64,000 nucleotides of DNA from Albifimbria verrucaria (taxonomy: Eukaryota > Ascomycota > Sordariomycetes > Hypocreales > Stachybotryaceae), in the NCBI GenBank assembly GCA_020081605.1, contig JAHREC010000018.1, positions 5,580,001 through 5,644,000 on the forward strand, given 5' to 3'. This document shows positions 25,402 through 38,100 of the stretch, piece by piece (the stretch's first letter is position 1; each line of letters opens with the position of its first letter). The position numbers and the translations under genes were made by a program. The notes under the pieces are model-generated. The model ran no database searches and was not told where the DNA came from. It saw only the letters and a program-made list of their open reading frames with translations.

Positions 25402-25858
25402 TTTTCTGGCAACACCCAGCATCCTCCCTGCTCCAAACGATCTCACAAAGCCTCCCAGGAAATCCTGTGTTGAAAGGGAGGTTCAAGCGCATAAAACGGC
25501 ATACACAAGATGCATGAAGATAGACAGAGATCCCCAGCAGTGAGTGACAAGAGTGTAAGAAAATTTAGTGGGGTCACTTACCCAACTGAGCCAAGACGCC
25601 ACTGTACCTTACAAGACTGTCCCTGTGCCTGTTACCCACGTTATTACTGTATGGCACCAGGCCAGTGGCACCAACAGCCCGGTGACCACCAGCCACAGGG
25701 GCTTTGCCGGCTGATCCCCGGCTGATCCTGCACGTTCTGTATCTGCGAGACGTGAAATTTCCTGAGTTGTCGTCCGAGGATCTCCAAAGCTCAATATCCC
25801 GACTTTGAGGCGCTGAGCTTCCGTACAGCTCCCCATAGTCAAGATGGGAGCCTGAGCC
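25402..25858. promoter_or_regulatory. shared divergent promoter, TGT and Mrp51
   Basis: 457 bases between the start codons of two divergent genes; must contain both promoters. No clear TATA box. Position is the only evidence. Confidence 0.5.
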
Positions 25859-27298
25859 ATGTCCCCAGGAGGGGCGCTTCTCAGGGATCGAGATTGTTCT
25901 CGGTTCCCAAGCCTCTACCCGAGCCACCGACCAATTCCAAGTTGCTTCAGGCCAAGTCCGCGACCATGACCAAGACCTACCCTCAGTACCAGGCCATCAC
26001 CTCGCCATTGTCGTCCCGCGAGAAGGGAGATTGGGGATTGAAGCGACCCTTCCCCATCAAGACCACCATGGCGACTTCAACCCCTTATCCGCATTAAGGA
26101 GGTCGACACCATCGAAAGCGTTACCGATTTTACGTCCGCAGCCGATCACGCCCTGTCGCTGGAGAAATTCCAAGAGATGCGCGTCGTAATGTCTCTTCCG
26201 CGATCTGCTTCAGCTTCGGAGAGACCCGAGGTCTTTGACACATTCGTCACGTCGGTGTTCGAGGAGGATTCCGACTTCACCCACGTCGAGGAAGGCAAGC
26301 GCACCGACCGCCGCTGGAAGTTCCGTGGCCCTTGGCTGGCAAAGATGACGGAGGAGAGCTCACGCAATACATGCAACGAATTGTGAGGCCCAATCGCGCT
26401 GCGTTCCGACAGCTGTTGAAGAACCGAATGGCCGAGGAGATGACTGCTCGCCAGAACGCGGCTGCAGTGGAGGAAGGCAAGCCAGCGCCCCGTAAGGTCG
26501 AGGCTCGATTCATCACCGAGGCTCAGTTCCTCGATTACCTTCACTCGCTCCGCAAGGACCGCATAACCCTGTACGCCCTTGTGTCGCAGTTCTTGGATCT
26601 TGCTCCTCTCTCAGAGCCCTCGGTGGGCTTCGTCAACAGCTTCACCAGCTTCCTCGGAAAGCGTGATAAGGCTCAGAGTCCTTACGGCAAGGCTGGCCCA
26701 CCCCTTACCCACCCTTCCGCCGGTATCAGCTACTTGCGAACACCCTCCATCATGGACAACCACCCTGTCTACGGACCCCAAGCGAAGCAGACCCCGGTAC
26801 AGGCCAGGATATTGTATCCCCGTGTGGGAAGCCACTCGGCCAAGCTCGGTGTCGGTGGTTTTGTTTCCAACTCTCCCCTGGCGACAACGAGTTCAACAGC
26901 TGGAAGTCGAGGTACAAGCTCAGCAACAAGCAGATGCTCACCGGCATCCGATTCCTCGACACGACGACCCCAGGTGGTGCCAAGTGCTACATCGAGCCCC
27001 GCTCGGCAACCGTCGACCCCAGCGGAAGGGTTGTCCTGAAGGTGTTCGAGACGACCGCCGAGGCACAGCTGATTGCCAAGGAAAACCAAGGAAAGGCTAA
27101 AATCTACAACGACGCCCCCATGCAGCGAAATGTTCCTGCACCCGCAAGCACACCCGGGAGGAGCAGAGGATGGACAGGGTGGCCGATGAGCTGCTGAAGG
27201 CGAGCGAAGAACCCGAGGCGCAGCAGCAGGAAAAGGAGGTCCTAGGCAGCTCAAGCAGCTATGGCCTTGGGGAATCCCTGGACAACCGTCAACCATAG
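25859..27298 (+). CDS. MRP51: mitochondrial small-subunit ribosomal protein Mrp51
   Basis: Mitoribosome component (bS1m-like) needed for translation of mitochondrial mRNAs in yeast. Recognised by the family's N-terminal block: SRLFSVPKPLPEPP-like, YPQYQAITSPLSSREKGDW, GLKRPFPIKTTMATSTP, IRIKEVDTIESVTDF, SAADHALSLEKFQEM, then DRRWKFRGPWLAKM, and the conserved LTHPSAGISYLRT and HPVYGPQ. No intron. Gaps at about 25885, 26083 (C run, two bases), 26351, 26892 and 27128; with six bases restored, 1,446 bases or 481 residues, closing on the stop at 27296-27298. Start at 25859 (MSPGGALLR), matching family N-termini. Confidence 0.88.
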
Positions 27299-28039
27299 GG
27301 TTGAGGCATAAGATCAAATGTGTGTATAATCTCTAGCGTATCGATTGATACAATGTAGCAATCATGTATAAGTAGGAGCCAACAATATAGAGGTTCATCC
27401 CTTGAGGTGTCTGGAGTATCTACGTACTAAATGGGTTCTGCTAAGAATGCCTGGTTATCTCAGAGTGGCTGCAGCTTATACAGCCAATCTACCTATCTCT
27501 AAAACCGCCCCATATCACTGGTCAACAGCTCACCTACCTGCGAAGTGGGTAGCAGGAAAATACCAAGGGACCACAAAACGGTTGATCCCGCCAAGAAGGT
27601 CTCGCTGCCTGGGGTTGTCAGCAACTGTATAGTTTTGGAATGTCAAGAATAGGATTAAAGAAAGGTCACCCAATAAATTGAAAAGATCCAGGCTATTATT
27701 ATGATATATATATATATATATTTGAAAATATAGGTAGCCTTCATATGTGCTGGATAACGTTACGCTTCGCGTTGTCTACTCCTATTTTTGCTTGCCTACC
27801 AAATCTGCTCAGTGACTTACTTACTCTTGCTCCCGCAGTAGAAATAAGTGGGGACACTATGACCAGCCATCCATCAAAAAAGTTGTCCACGTGATACCCA
27901 CGTGACCATCAATTATGCTAGCCCTAGGCTGATTTTGTGGTTTCGAAAACACCAAATTTCTGAGCTCGGTTGATTTCCCGAAGTGACTTCAACACCCAGC
28001 ATTCCCTCGCCCACCGATCACCAGTCCAATACCGCCAAA
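27299..28039. other. intergenic, S17 promoter, AT-rich with AT microsatellite
   Basis: No gene recognised. AT dinucleotide run at about 27704-27721. The last 200 bases hold the S17 promoter; the start is preceded by an A-rich leader (GCCAAAATGG). Confidence 0.6.
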
Positions 28040-28638
28040 ATGGGTCGCGTTCGTACCAAGACCGTCAAGAAGTCCGCCAAGGTCATCATTGAGCGTTACT
28101 ACCCCAAGCTCACCTTGGACTTCGAGACCAACAAGCGCATCTGCGATGAGATCGCCATCATTGCCTCCAAGCGCCTCCGCAACAAGGTCAGCACCTGCCG
28201 AATATCCCTAGAGGAAGCCTCATCGAGGGCGCGCATTGTGTTGGAACACCGTCGCTGACCAGGAATTGTTCCTATAGATTGCCGGCTACACCACCCACTT
28301 GATGAAGCGTATCCAGCGTGGACCCGTCCGTGGCATCTCCTTCAAGCTTCAGGAGGAGGAGCGTGAGCGCAAGGATCAGTACGTTCCTGAGGTCTCTGCT
28401 CTGGACTTCACCCAGAACTCCGAGAGCGGCCAGCTCGACGTCGACGGCGAGACCAAGGACCTGCTCAAGCACCTCGGCGTATGTCTTTACCCAATCATCG
28501 CGATGCACCATGAATCTTTCGCTAACCCACCGTCAACAGTTCGACTCCATCCCCGTCAACGTCGTCCAGGTTTCTCAGACCCAGGTTACCGAGCGCGGTG
28601 GCCGCAGGTTCGGCGACCGTCCTCCCCGCCGCGACTAA
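28040..28638 (+). CDS. RPS17: cytosolic 40S ribosomal protein S17 (eS17)
   Basis: Structural protein of the small ribosomal subunit. [18 protein letters not shown] at the start, [56 protein letters not shown], and the family's SALD and VNVV blocks. Exons 28040-28186, 28278-28478 and 28540-28638; introns 91 and 61 bp with clean GT-AG ends. 49+67+32 codons, 148 residues, exactly the family size, with no frame break. Intron 1 opens GTCAGC, a mild variant of the usual GTAWGT. Convergent with the Rtr1 gene, 416 bases apart. Confidence 0.97.
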
Positions 28639-29054
28639 GTTACGAATTGTTGGGAAAAATTTGGGTGTCTGGGCATTTTTCAGGGTTTGCTACTTGGCGT
28701 CTCAGGACGGTAGTGAGTGCATAGATCTCAAAGAAAGATCTTTCCAACCCCCAAGGTGTCGCCGATTCTCTGGTTCTCCAGTGATGACGCTTGATCGCCA
28801 ATTTCTTTGCCCTTTGTCTGAACGTGACTGAACCTCTGCTCGTCCGACTTACAAGGCGATTCCCAGTGGCTACGATGGGGGCTCCACATGTGAAAAAGAA
28901 GAATTGAATTGTTTTCCGGGCGGGTATCTTGCCTTTTGCCTGCCATCACTCCCTTGCCCCTCGGTCGACCCTTCAACCGAGATTTACCAGTCTACGTAAC
29001 CCAAAACGCCTATGTGCATGTATGTGTGTTGCATGTCAACCTTGTAGAATAGGA
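28639..29054. other. convergent 3' flanks of S17 and Rtr1
   Basis: No coding signal. Must hold the two transcript ends of the tail-to-tail genes. Confidence 0.5.
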
Positions 29055-29865
29055 TTATGTTTCCTTCTGGACCTCTTTTCCGGTCTTGCTCTTGTAGCCC
29101 TCCACGACCAAGTGGTCGTCCTCTTCCCGTCCGTGGGCTGAGGGACAGTTGGCGTGGACGTTTTCTTCTCCCGCAACGTAACCTTGACCTTGTTCGGTTG
29201 GGGGTCGCGGTCACCTCGCTCAAGGGCGAGCGCTGCCGAGTCGCGTGCCGCCTGGCGTTGATCCTCGAGCTTGAGTTTCTCCATCTTGGCGGCCACCGCA
29301 TCTGCCTCTGTGGCCTCTGGCTTCTTCTCGTCAAGCAGATCTATCTCGATGTCGGGTATGCCAGCGCGCTCCCATGCAGCGGTCTCGTTGAGCTGCACCT
29401 TGACGTACAGGGCGCGGCGAGCGCACTGCTGCGAGCACCACATCTCGTAGTCCTTGCGCCGCACAATGTCGCCAGACCGCGTGATCTTCCACTCGCCGCC
29501 AGGGCCAGCGTCACGCTGGGGCCGGGCGCACAGGGTGTACCCGCACAGGCCGTTGACGTTGCGCTCCTCGATCAGGTCGTCGTAGTCGGAGGGCTGGAAC
29601 AGGCGCACGTGGGCTTTGAAGCCCGCGGCGTCGGAGGCGGCGGGGTTGGCAGCGGTGTAGGCGGGGACCGTTCGACGGGGTACTCGGAAAGCAGGATCAG
29701 GTCTTGGAGGATCTGTGACTCAAGGTCTTTGCGATGCTGGAGGATCTTGGCGTGGTGGATGGCAACCTCTTTCGGGCTCATGGCGGCCAGGCCTGCCTCT
29801 GCCTGGTCTGAGGGCCGGTTCTTGAGGATGCCCTTCTTGGGCTGCTGACGCGACGCCGTGGCCAT
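29055..29865 (-). CDS. RTR1: RNA polymerase II CTD phosphatase, Rtr1/RPAP2 family
   Basis: Ser5/Tyr1-CTD phosphatase acting in early elongation and in polymerase import. The family zinc region is clear: NVNGLCGYTLC (Cys-x4-Cys), then WCSQQCARRALYVKVQLNE (Cys-x3-Cys), with WERAG following. N-terminal helix region QPKKGILKNRPSDQAE, then AAMSPKEVAIHHAKILQHR. C-terminal block EEDDHLVVEGYKSKTGKE is in a different frame from the zinc region. Gaps at about 29668 (CCCC) and about 29143; restored, 813 bases or 270 residues, ending at 29055. The fourth zinc ligand is Cys where yeast has His. A longer in-frame N-terminus from 30090 is possible but reads like a leader. Confidence 0.88.
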
Positions 29866-31186
29866 GTTGGACGAGGTACAGAGGAGGGCTTTGTCTCTGC
29901 TAGACGAGGCTCGAGTGTAAGGAAGAGAAGCAGCGATAGTTCTGTTCAACTGGCAAAAACGTCGCAGCCTGCAGGACAAGGGAGCATTTGTCACAGTGGT
30001 GGAAGAGCTCTCCAATCTTTGATATCGAGTAGGTGGGGGCAGCGCAAAGCCACTAGCCATGTCTGTCGTGTGGCGCAACCTCGGGAACAATGCACTGATG
30101 TACCTCGCCTTTGTTGTCGTCAGTGAGACAAGACTTTAGGTACATGCTACTGTACTGTACAGTATGGATGGTGGTCCATGGATGGCATGGCGAACACCCC
30201 GTCCGTCCCCGTTCGCATTGAGGAGGAAAGCTTCGAATTGCGCACTGACTCTGGCGGCCGGCCTTGCCTTCGTCCCACCTGGTCAGGTGCTACGTGTTCC
30301 GTGCTACGTGGGAGCAGCAACGAAGGCCAGAGCATGAACTTGGATCAATCTCGAGACGCTGGGCCTCTCCCCAGGTTTCGTAGCCTGGAACCCCCAAGAT
30401 GGGCCAGATTGGGTTGTAACAAATCAGCGACTGCATCTAGCAGATTGTGCATGCAATTTCCGCCAGGGGGTTCGGGCAGAGTCATTGTGTGTTTTGCGTG
30501 CATGCCTTAGCTTGGGTGGCCTTTCGAGGTAAGCCAGGTATCATTTGTTGGTTCACTTCGTCGTCGTCGTCAGTGTCCTGCTCCTTTCCAGAGCTCCCGA
30601 GATGAGGTGCTAAGAATAAAAGGGTAAGCTGGTTAAGGCAGGGTACCTCGTCCGGCCTGGAGGCAGGTACCTTGGAGGCTAGCGCTGGGGCATCTTTGGC
30701 CCGAGGCTCCCACGGTCGGTACCTGCGCGCTAGGTACCGCCTTAGCTAGGCCCAGGTAGCATCGGTTCTGGTTCATGCGCTGACGTCGACACCAGCCAAA
30801 GCCCATCTGGTCTGCTCAGGCTTCACAGCCTCCTTGTCACCACCAATCCTCCACCCACAGTGTCGCCCATCCTTTCTCTCCTCCCCCATCCCCAATTCCA
30901 CCTCCGTTAAGATCGCCCGCTATAGTCATCCCGGGGACGACTCTGGCCATTGTCGACAAGGCAAGGCAAAGCATCACCGACCACGTCCCAGCAAGCGGGC
31001 TGCGGAAGCGCTGCCTTGGCCTCCCCGCCCTCCATCGTCCAGGCTGTGCCAAACCCTTGTCGTGCCCCACATACGGACGACCTTCACCTTGGCCGTGCTG
31101 TCACGGACTCTCCATTCTCCGTTGAAAATAATAGCTCGCACTTCGATTGAAGTTGCTCCCTACGCTTCTCCCCAACAGCTCCCACC
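29866..31186. other. 1.3-kb divergent intergenic region
   Basis: Between Rtr1 (minus) and the Bbc1-like gene (plus). No gene recognised. It contains a cluster of GGTACC palindromes (30642-30738) and a CT-rich leader from about 30830. Confidence 0.6.
30642..30738. repeat. cluster of four GGTACC palindromes
   Basis: GGTACC at 30642, 30666, 30718 and 30733, inside a GC-rich block that also has AGGTAGC and GCTAGC. Four copies of a given 6-mer within 97 bases is far above chance. May be promoter elements or a decayed palindromic repeat. Confidence 0.5.
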
Positions 31187-34100
31187 ATGGCCGCCCTGTT
31201 CAGGGTCAAGGCCCTTTTCGAGTACTCGTCGCCACACGAGGACGACCTCAACTTCGGCACCGGCCAGGTCATCACCGTCACCGACGAGGAAGACCCCGAC
31301 TGGTACGGCGGGGAATACGTCGATGACGATGGCCACAAGCACGAGGGCATCTTCCCTCGTAACTTCGTCGAGAAGTTCGAGCCTACCGCCCCGCCCCGGC
31401 CCACGAGAACCCGCCCCAAGAAGGACGTCGAAGCTTCCCAGCCTGCAGCGGAAGTAGCCGCTCCTCCACCGCCACCACCTGTCCAGCAGCACGACGACGA
31501 GGACGAAGAACCCCAGCCAGCTCCCAATCAACCCGCCCAACCCATCCCCGGCGCAGAGCCCGACATCGAGGACGCCGACGAGCCTCTACAGAAGAGCCCC
31601 GTCGCAGAGAAGTCTGCCCCGGCTCCCGTCCCTGCCCCCGCCGCTGTCCCTGCTCCCCTCCGTCGTTGGGAGCTGTTCCAATTCCTGCTCCCTTGCCGGC
31701 TCCGAGTCTACCCTCTAGCCAGCCGAAGCCTGCCGAACCTGTTCAGTCTCCTACTGCTGCTTCGTTCGCTCCCAAGCCGAAAGAGCCCGCCGCAACCTCT
31801 CAACCTCCCAAGCCTAAGCCTGGCCCACCACCGGTATCGGAGAAGCCATCGAGCAACTCCTTCAAGGATCGCATCGCAGCGTTTAACAAACCTGCGGCAC
31901 CTCCCGTCGCTCCTTCAAGCCGAGCGGGCTAGGCGGCAGCACTGGCGGGTTCGTGAAGAAGCCCTTCGTAGCGCCCCCACCGAGCCGACATGCTTACGTT
32001 CCCCTCCGTCTCGCGATGTACCTCCCGCGAAAGTCTACAGGAGGGACGAGGACCCTGAGATCAAAGAAAGAGAGGCAGAGACCCTCGACCAAGCAGAAAA
32101 GGCTGGCTTGGTGCCCGGCGACAATGCGCAGGCGGGTGATGACGAGGATCAGCCCAAACCCACTAGTCTGAAGGAGCGTATCGCTCTGCTCCAGAAACAG
32201 CAATTGGAACAGGCACAGCGTCATGCCGATGCTGCCACCAAGAAGGAAAAGCCAAAGCGGCCCCCAAGAAGCGCACCGAGTCCTCTGGACCTGCGGAGGG
32301 TGCTGTAGAGCAAGAGGAGGCTATTGCGCCTGCTTCGCTGGAGCGCGTATCTACTGAAGATACTAGCGCGAGAACATCCACTGACGAGGCTCACCCCGCC
32401 AGGATGCAGCCCCTTCCGCGTCGGAAGTCTTCCAAGGGCCCAGCCGTCGAATCTGTCCATGATGGCAACGAGGCTGATATGTCAGGAGCTGGTGATACCA
32501 CGGAAGGACAGGACGATGTCACAGAACGTGAAGATAACAGCGACGAGCTTGTGCGACGTCCTTCGCAAGCACCAGCCATTCCCATACCAGTAGCGGCGCC
32601 TGCTCCTGTTGATACCCACCCGCCCGCTCGAGCCGAAGATAATAAGAGTGAGAACGGTCGGGAGGAAGAACAGGACGAGGAAGAGGAAGAGGAAGAGGAG
32701 GAGGAAGATGTAGATCCCGAAGTAAAGAGGAAGGAAGAGCTACGAGCTAGAATGGCCAAGATGAGTGGTGGCATGGGCTTCCACGGAATGTTTGGCGCCC
32801 CAATGCCGCCCATGGGAGGCGCACCGCCAAAGAAGAAGAAGACGCCCAAGGCTGATCCGGCCCCTGTTGAGGAGGAAGAACCAGAGGCGCCAGCCGCCCG
32901 AGCTGCACCCCTATTCCCACCATGATGGCACTGCCTGGCCTGGGAGGACCTAGGAAGTCTAGCGAAAACCCCGGCCCAGCGATGAGTACGAGCGGGAGAC
33001 ACGATCGCCACCACCTCCTATCCCTTCTCGAGCGGTAGAGGAGACCAGGGAAGAAGAGTATGACAGTGACGATGCTGAGTCCCAGCCACCGCCAGCGCCT
33101 GCGCCAATTGGTAAATATGGCCAAGCAACAATCATTCCAGCAATTGCTAACACTATTCAAGTTCCTCCGCGAGAGCAGCCTGGCTCTCCTCCTCCTATCC
33201 CTGGTAGCCGACCAGCACCACCACCAGTGCCAGCTGAGTGTAAGTCCGAAATCACTTAAGATCACTCATTATCTTTGCTGACTTGCCCAAAGCTCGGCCA
33301 GTCCCGCCTCCACCTGCTGATCTGAAGTCTGCCACCGAGGGCTCCGAGTCGGACGATGAGCTATCTCCTGGAGCTAGGGAAAGACTGGCAGACAGCTCTT
33401 ACAACCAAGGCTTGCGTTCTCCTCCTCTTCCTCCACACCCTGTGCAAATCCCCGGGGCAAGCTCGCAGTTCTCGCCGACCTCGCCGCGTCAGGAGGAGTT
33501 CTCGCCAACCTCTCCAACCGCCGCCGCGAGCAAGCGCAACAGCAGGCCTCCTCCCTATACCTGGTTCTGCCCCAGCACCTCCCCTGCGCAGAATCGCCCA
33601 CCTCCCCTCCCTCCTGGGGCTTTAAGCCGACAGTCCACCGCAGATGTCACACAGGAGGGCAGCTCAGCCAAGAAGCCGGTACAGGCGGGCGAAGAGGAGG
33701 ATGAAGAAGTCACGGAATACGAAGGCGATTACGATACTGATATCGCTTCCTCTGCGCCACACAAAGACGCGCTCAAGACGCACGCCAGAGATTCAAGTGT
33801 GGAAGACAATACAATGCTGTCTCCCAAATCAGAGGCCCCGCCTACTCTACCACCTCCTATCCCTACCGCCGCACCTCCCAGAGCCGTTCCACCACCAGTT
33901 CCTAGCCAGCCTCCTCCCGAGAACAAGCGAATGTCGATAGACACACCCAGGGCTATGCCGCCTCCCATCCCAAGCCAGCCTCCTCCCGAGAACAAGCGAG
34001 TGTCGATAGACACACCTAGAGCTATGCCGCCTCCCATTCCAAGCCAGCCACCGCCGGAGAACAAGAGACGGTCGATAGATTCACCCCGAGCCCCTCCACC

Positions 34101-35175
34101 TCCACCACCAGCCAACCAGATGGAGCCTGCCCATGGACAAGACGAGGATTCCTACGCATCTTATAACTACTCATCACAGAGGTCAGCGACAGGCGGTTCG
34201 GGCTATTCTCGAGGGACCCCTAGGATAGAGGAAGAGCCATTCTTCTCTGAGCCTGTCCTAACACACTCACCACCAGACCGGCGAGCACCTCCGGCGGCCC
34301 TGCCTAGCGGCCGTGCTCCACCAAGACAGTCTTTAGACGTGCAGCGAGGCCCAGGGAGCACCAGGCGATCTATTGATGTTCATCGACCTTCAATGGAGCT
34401 GGGATTCATCGCCAATGATATCGACTTGGCCGTCCAAAGCGGGTGGTGGAAGCAGGCCAACCAGGTTCCACCTGTTTTGCAAGGAAGGAAAGACATTTTC
34501 TTTGAATCCGAAGAGTCAACCACGACGAACCAGGGCTCTAAAACCGTCATTACTCGTGAGATCTTCGTCCTTTACCAAGATTACTCCCAGACCATTCTGT
34601 CCGTCCAATACGATCCTTATGACCCATCAGACGTGGAGCTCGCTCAACGTCACGAGCCGCCCCCACGACCTCTTCGTCAAGACCAGATGGAGGAGTACTA
34701 CGAACGGTTTGGACGATCCATCGCAGACGCTGTTGCCTCGAAGAAGGATACTGTCGTTGCCGACGGCACACCACAGGGTTTGATCTACGAACTCTTGCGG
34801 CCATTCAAGGACGCTCTTTTGCCGGTTGGCACACGCTCGTACGGCGCTCTCGTGTACGCCAACATGGCCAATGCTTCAACACAGCAGAACGATGTGATTC
34901 GAGCCGGTGACATCATTTCGATCCGTAACGCCCGCTTCCAAGGCAAGCACGGAGCGATGCACGCCAAGTACTCAGCCGAGGTCGGTAAGCCGGATCACGT
35001 TGCCGTTGTGGCAGAATGGGACGGCACGAAAAAGAAGGTGCGGGCATGGGAACAGGGCCGCGAGAGCAAGAAGGTCAAATTGGAAAGCTTCAAGTTAGAC
35101 GACCTGCGCAGCGGCGAGGTCAAGATCTGGCGAGTGATGCCGCGGAGCTGGGTTGGCTGGAACACTCAGTCTTAG
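31187..35175 (+). CDS. BBC1: SH3-domain actin-patch protein, Bbc1/Mti1-like
   Basis: Yeast Bbc1 binds type I myosins and Las17 at cortical actin patches and limits actin assembly during endocytosis. N-terminal SH3 at residues about 4-66 (RVKALFEYSSPHEDDLNF, WYGGEYVDDDG, GIFPRNFVEKF with the ALYDY-, WY- and PxxY-type positions). A long Pro-rich, acidic middle follows (poly-Glu at about 32680-32710; MGGMGFHGMFGAPMPPMGG-like at 32760), then a tandem repeat, then a globular C-terminal domain (about 34390-35170: ADDIDLAV-like IANDIDLAVQSGWW, REIFVLYQDYSQT, IYELLRPFKDALLP, DIISIRNARFQGKHG, DHVAVVAEWDG) found in the fungal Bbc1/Aim3 group. One intron at 33240-33292 (53 bp). Six gaps, at about 31655, 31915, 32008, 32265, 32920 and 32990; restored, 1,313 residues. 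Confidence 0.88.
33901..34107 (+). repeat. 69-bp coding tandem repeat, three copies
   Basis: Units at 33901, 33970 and 34039 encode variants of SQPPPENKRxSIDTPRAM (23 residues). The third is diverged at third codon positions and at its end. Each carries a basic-basic-x-Ser site beside a polyproline stretch. Confidence 0.92.
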
Positions 35176-38100
35176 ATGGGTGTGGGAATGACATGACATG
35201 AGTAACAGCGCATTGCACACTCCAGCGGGGAAGGATTGTTGTGAATAACCGTACATTTTTCATTGTGTGTTAGTTGAGACGATCAGATTCATGTTTAATT
35301 GACTCGATCAAGCCCCAGCATGATGATGGCGAGACGATGAGCTCGGTTGCTTAGTCCAAGTGTGTGTGTGAATACTTACTATCATACAGAGGAGTTGAAA
35401 ATATGATCGCGTGAGCAAAGAAGAGCGTCATGATTAACTATCGACTCAATCCACAAAGGCTTCACTATGTGTCTGCCGTGTCAGTTATCAAATTTGCCTC
35501 ACAACCGATCAGCATTATCAATCTACAGCTACATTCGGCATTTCCCAGCAACAGTTAATCAGAAGTTGAATATATGCCTCGAAGCATTGGTCCGCCAAGA
35601 GCCGAAGTCGCAGACACTACATTCAGTAGCGCATCACCTGTGTATGTTGAATGGATGCCGGACGCTCGCGGCAACGAAGTGCAGTTACGTCGTTAGCTGG
35701 ATGATCGGGGTGATCTTGGACACATTGAGTGGTTTACTTCGCCGAAGGGTGCTCGCGGACTTAGCAATTAGCTATGCCATTTGATTGGTACAAAGCTAGA
35801 TCTGCAGTCGGACATATATTCGTTTAATGAGTTATCGATTACATGAAGGTGGTGAGGTATGAGCTACGGATTGGAGGCCATGAGTGGTTGTGGGTGCATG
35901 CTCCCAAGTAGATGTGTATATGATTGTCAGTTTTACGGGCACAACACAGAAGTGTCGGGGAGGAGAAGGCACATTCAACCCATTTGGAGCTGGACAGTTA
36001 GCAGTAGGTCTATGAGATCAGCAGTGACCACAATCATGTGCGGATCGAGAGCCAGTCTAGAGATACCCCCGAGCAAGACGGTTCAACATTGGACGATGGA
36101 TATTCAGGCACCAGTAGACACTAGTGATTCTGAAATTGGAACCAAACACGTCACACGGAGCAGGAATTGTCCGGAGGCCCAGGGCCATGAGGCAGCATCG
36201 TCAGGCACACGATGGAGGGAGCACCTCTGCAGCGTGGGTTGCGCATCTTGGCTCCCAGCATTGCGCCAGCGAGTGGAGCATCAACTGACTCAATACGGAA
36301 CGCGTCCCCGGGAAGGAGTCCGCTGCGTCGAACGCTTGCGAAGGCGTGGGAGCTGGTTCGTCGCGCAGCGGCGAATGAGAGATTGACACACGGCGGACGT
36401 GGAGAGGAGCAGAGGGTTCTTCGGGGTCGCTGGAGGGACGTGGGGATTGCAGAAAAGTGACAAGGCAAATGGCTCGCGGGCTGACTCTGGAGTTGATTCC
36501 CGGGTGTCGTCGCTGTCGCATTCGTCTCCTTGTACGATGTTACGCTCGTGGATGCTCAACGCTAGCTGTGGAGAGCAACGAGGCAGCGTCGTGTGCCTAA
36601 TTACAGAGACGGACCCTTGATACAGACGGCCGCGACCAAGATCCCAGTAACACCGCTAGTTGTTTCGAGCTGCCATAGCCTAACAGCAAGGCGTTACGCA
36701 TGTCTTGAGGAGAGCTGAGGCTTGGAGCTTGGAGTTTGTTTGTAGATGATTACATGATTACAAGTAGGTAGCCGTAGTCAGCAAGCATGACGGCAGCATC
36801 CTCTAATATCTGGTCAGTCAAATCGCTCAAGGTGAGAGATTAAGTGCCGACAGCGACTGTTGGCTGTAGGTTCAGCAGAATGCCCTTCTGTCTCGGCCAC
36901 GGTCTAGATCAAGCTCGCCTTCAATTGCAGCGGACGCAAAAGATCCCTACATCATGGCTTTCCGGGCCCATAGCCCAGTTCGAGGCGCGCGCATCGTCAA
37001 GCAGGAGGCCCACGATACTGAATGGAGACGAGGGACTAGATCTCGACAGGGGGTGTCCAGGGAGGCACAGCGGCAAAAGGCGGCGCAACGCCTCGCTGAC
37101 GCACCACTATGAAAAGAACAAAAGACTCGACTCGGAGGAGGACCAGGGTCCGTTAGGTTGGGCAGTGCGGCATCGAGGGACGCACCCAGGGCTTGGCTAT
37201 TTGCTCCCCAACCTGCAGTCAGACGGGACGGGTAAGGAACACTACGCAGCAGCTTGCCCAATCGCTGGAAAACAGGGCGAGTTCGGTGACGCACAGCTGG
37301 TTTGCTGTGGGATGTTGGGCATCAAGTGGAAGAAGAAGAGGTTTTTCCTGGCACGTATCCATCGTCTCGCTCGAGAGCAGGGGGCGGGTTAGAGACAGAC
37401 GAAGCTGCTGCTGCGAAGGAACATGACGATTCTAGAACCGTGATCGGCTCCGGTGACAGGCTCGCATCTGATCTGATCTTGGCCCGACTTTTCCCTTAAG
37501 CCACCGTCGCAGCTCCGAGACAAATCGGTCTGGTCTCATTGGGGAGGCATCGGGCCTGGCCGGTCGTCGCATGTGCCCAACGTCATCCCGGTCAGAGCCA
37601 CGACGGGCGGGTTAGATGCGCTGAGGTCACATGGTATCCAGTGTAGGACAAATGACGAAGTCAAAGGCGAGTGAGACGGTGCGCTGTGTGTTAAGGGTTG
37701 AGTTGTGGGCAGAGACAAGCAATGACGGTGATGGCCTCGGTCCGAGGTGCAGCAAGCAGACAACGCTGCAGAGGGCAGGCGTCTTGACAATCTAATGAAA
37801 GCTGACAATTGCAGTAAAGTACCAGTTTGTATCTTATGAATTACTGATTTATAATTAACAGAAATGCAGGCACTGTTTTGAGGTAGAGATTTGCTTGCTG
37901 GTCGTTTCGTGTTGCTGTATGTTACCCTAGAGTAGGGTTACGATCGACAACTCTACAACTTGTAGTTGAGAAAACAAGTTATTCCACCGTGATAAGCAGC
38001 TAGACATGTTGATAATTGGAGCTTGTCAATTATTAATTCTTACCTATTAAAAATCTACCTGCCAATACGTGATGTTGATCATATTGAAGAACACAACAAG

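Noticed and set aside
36844..37392. 182-codon plus-strand frame as a gene
   Set aside because: No domain, no splice structure, composition like the flanking DNA, and equally long frames exist on the other strand.
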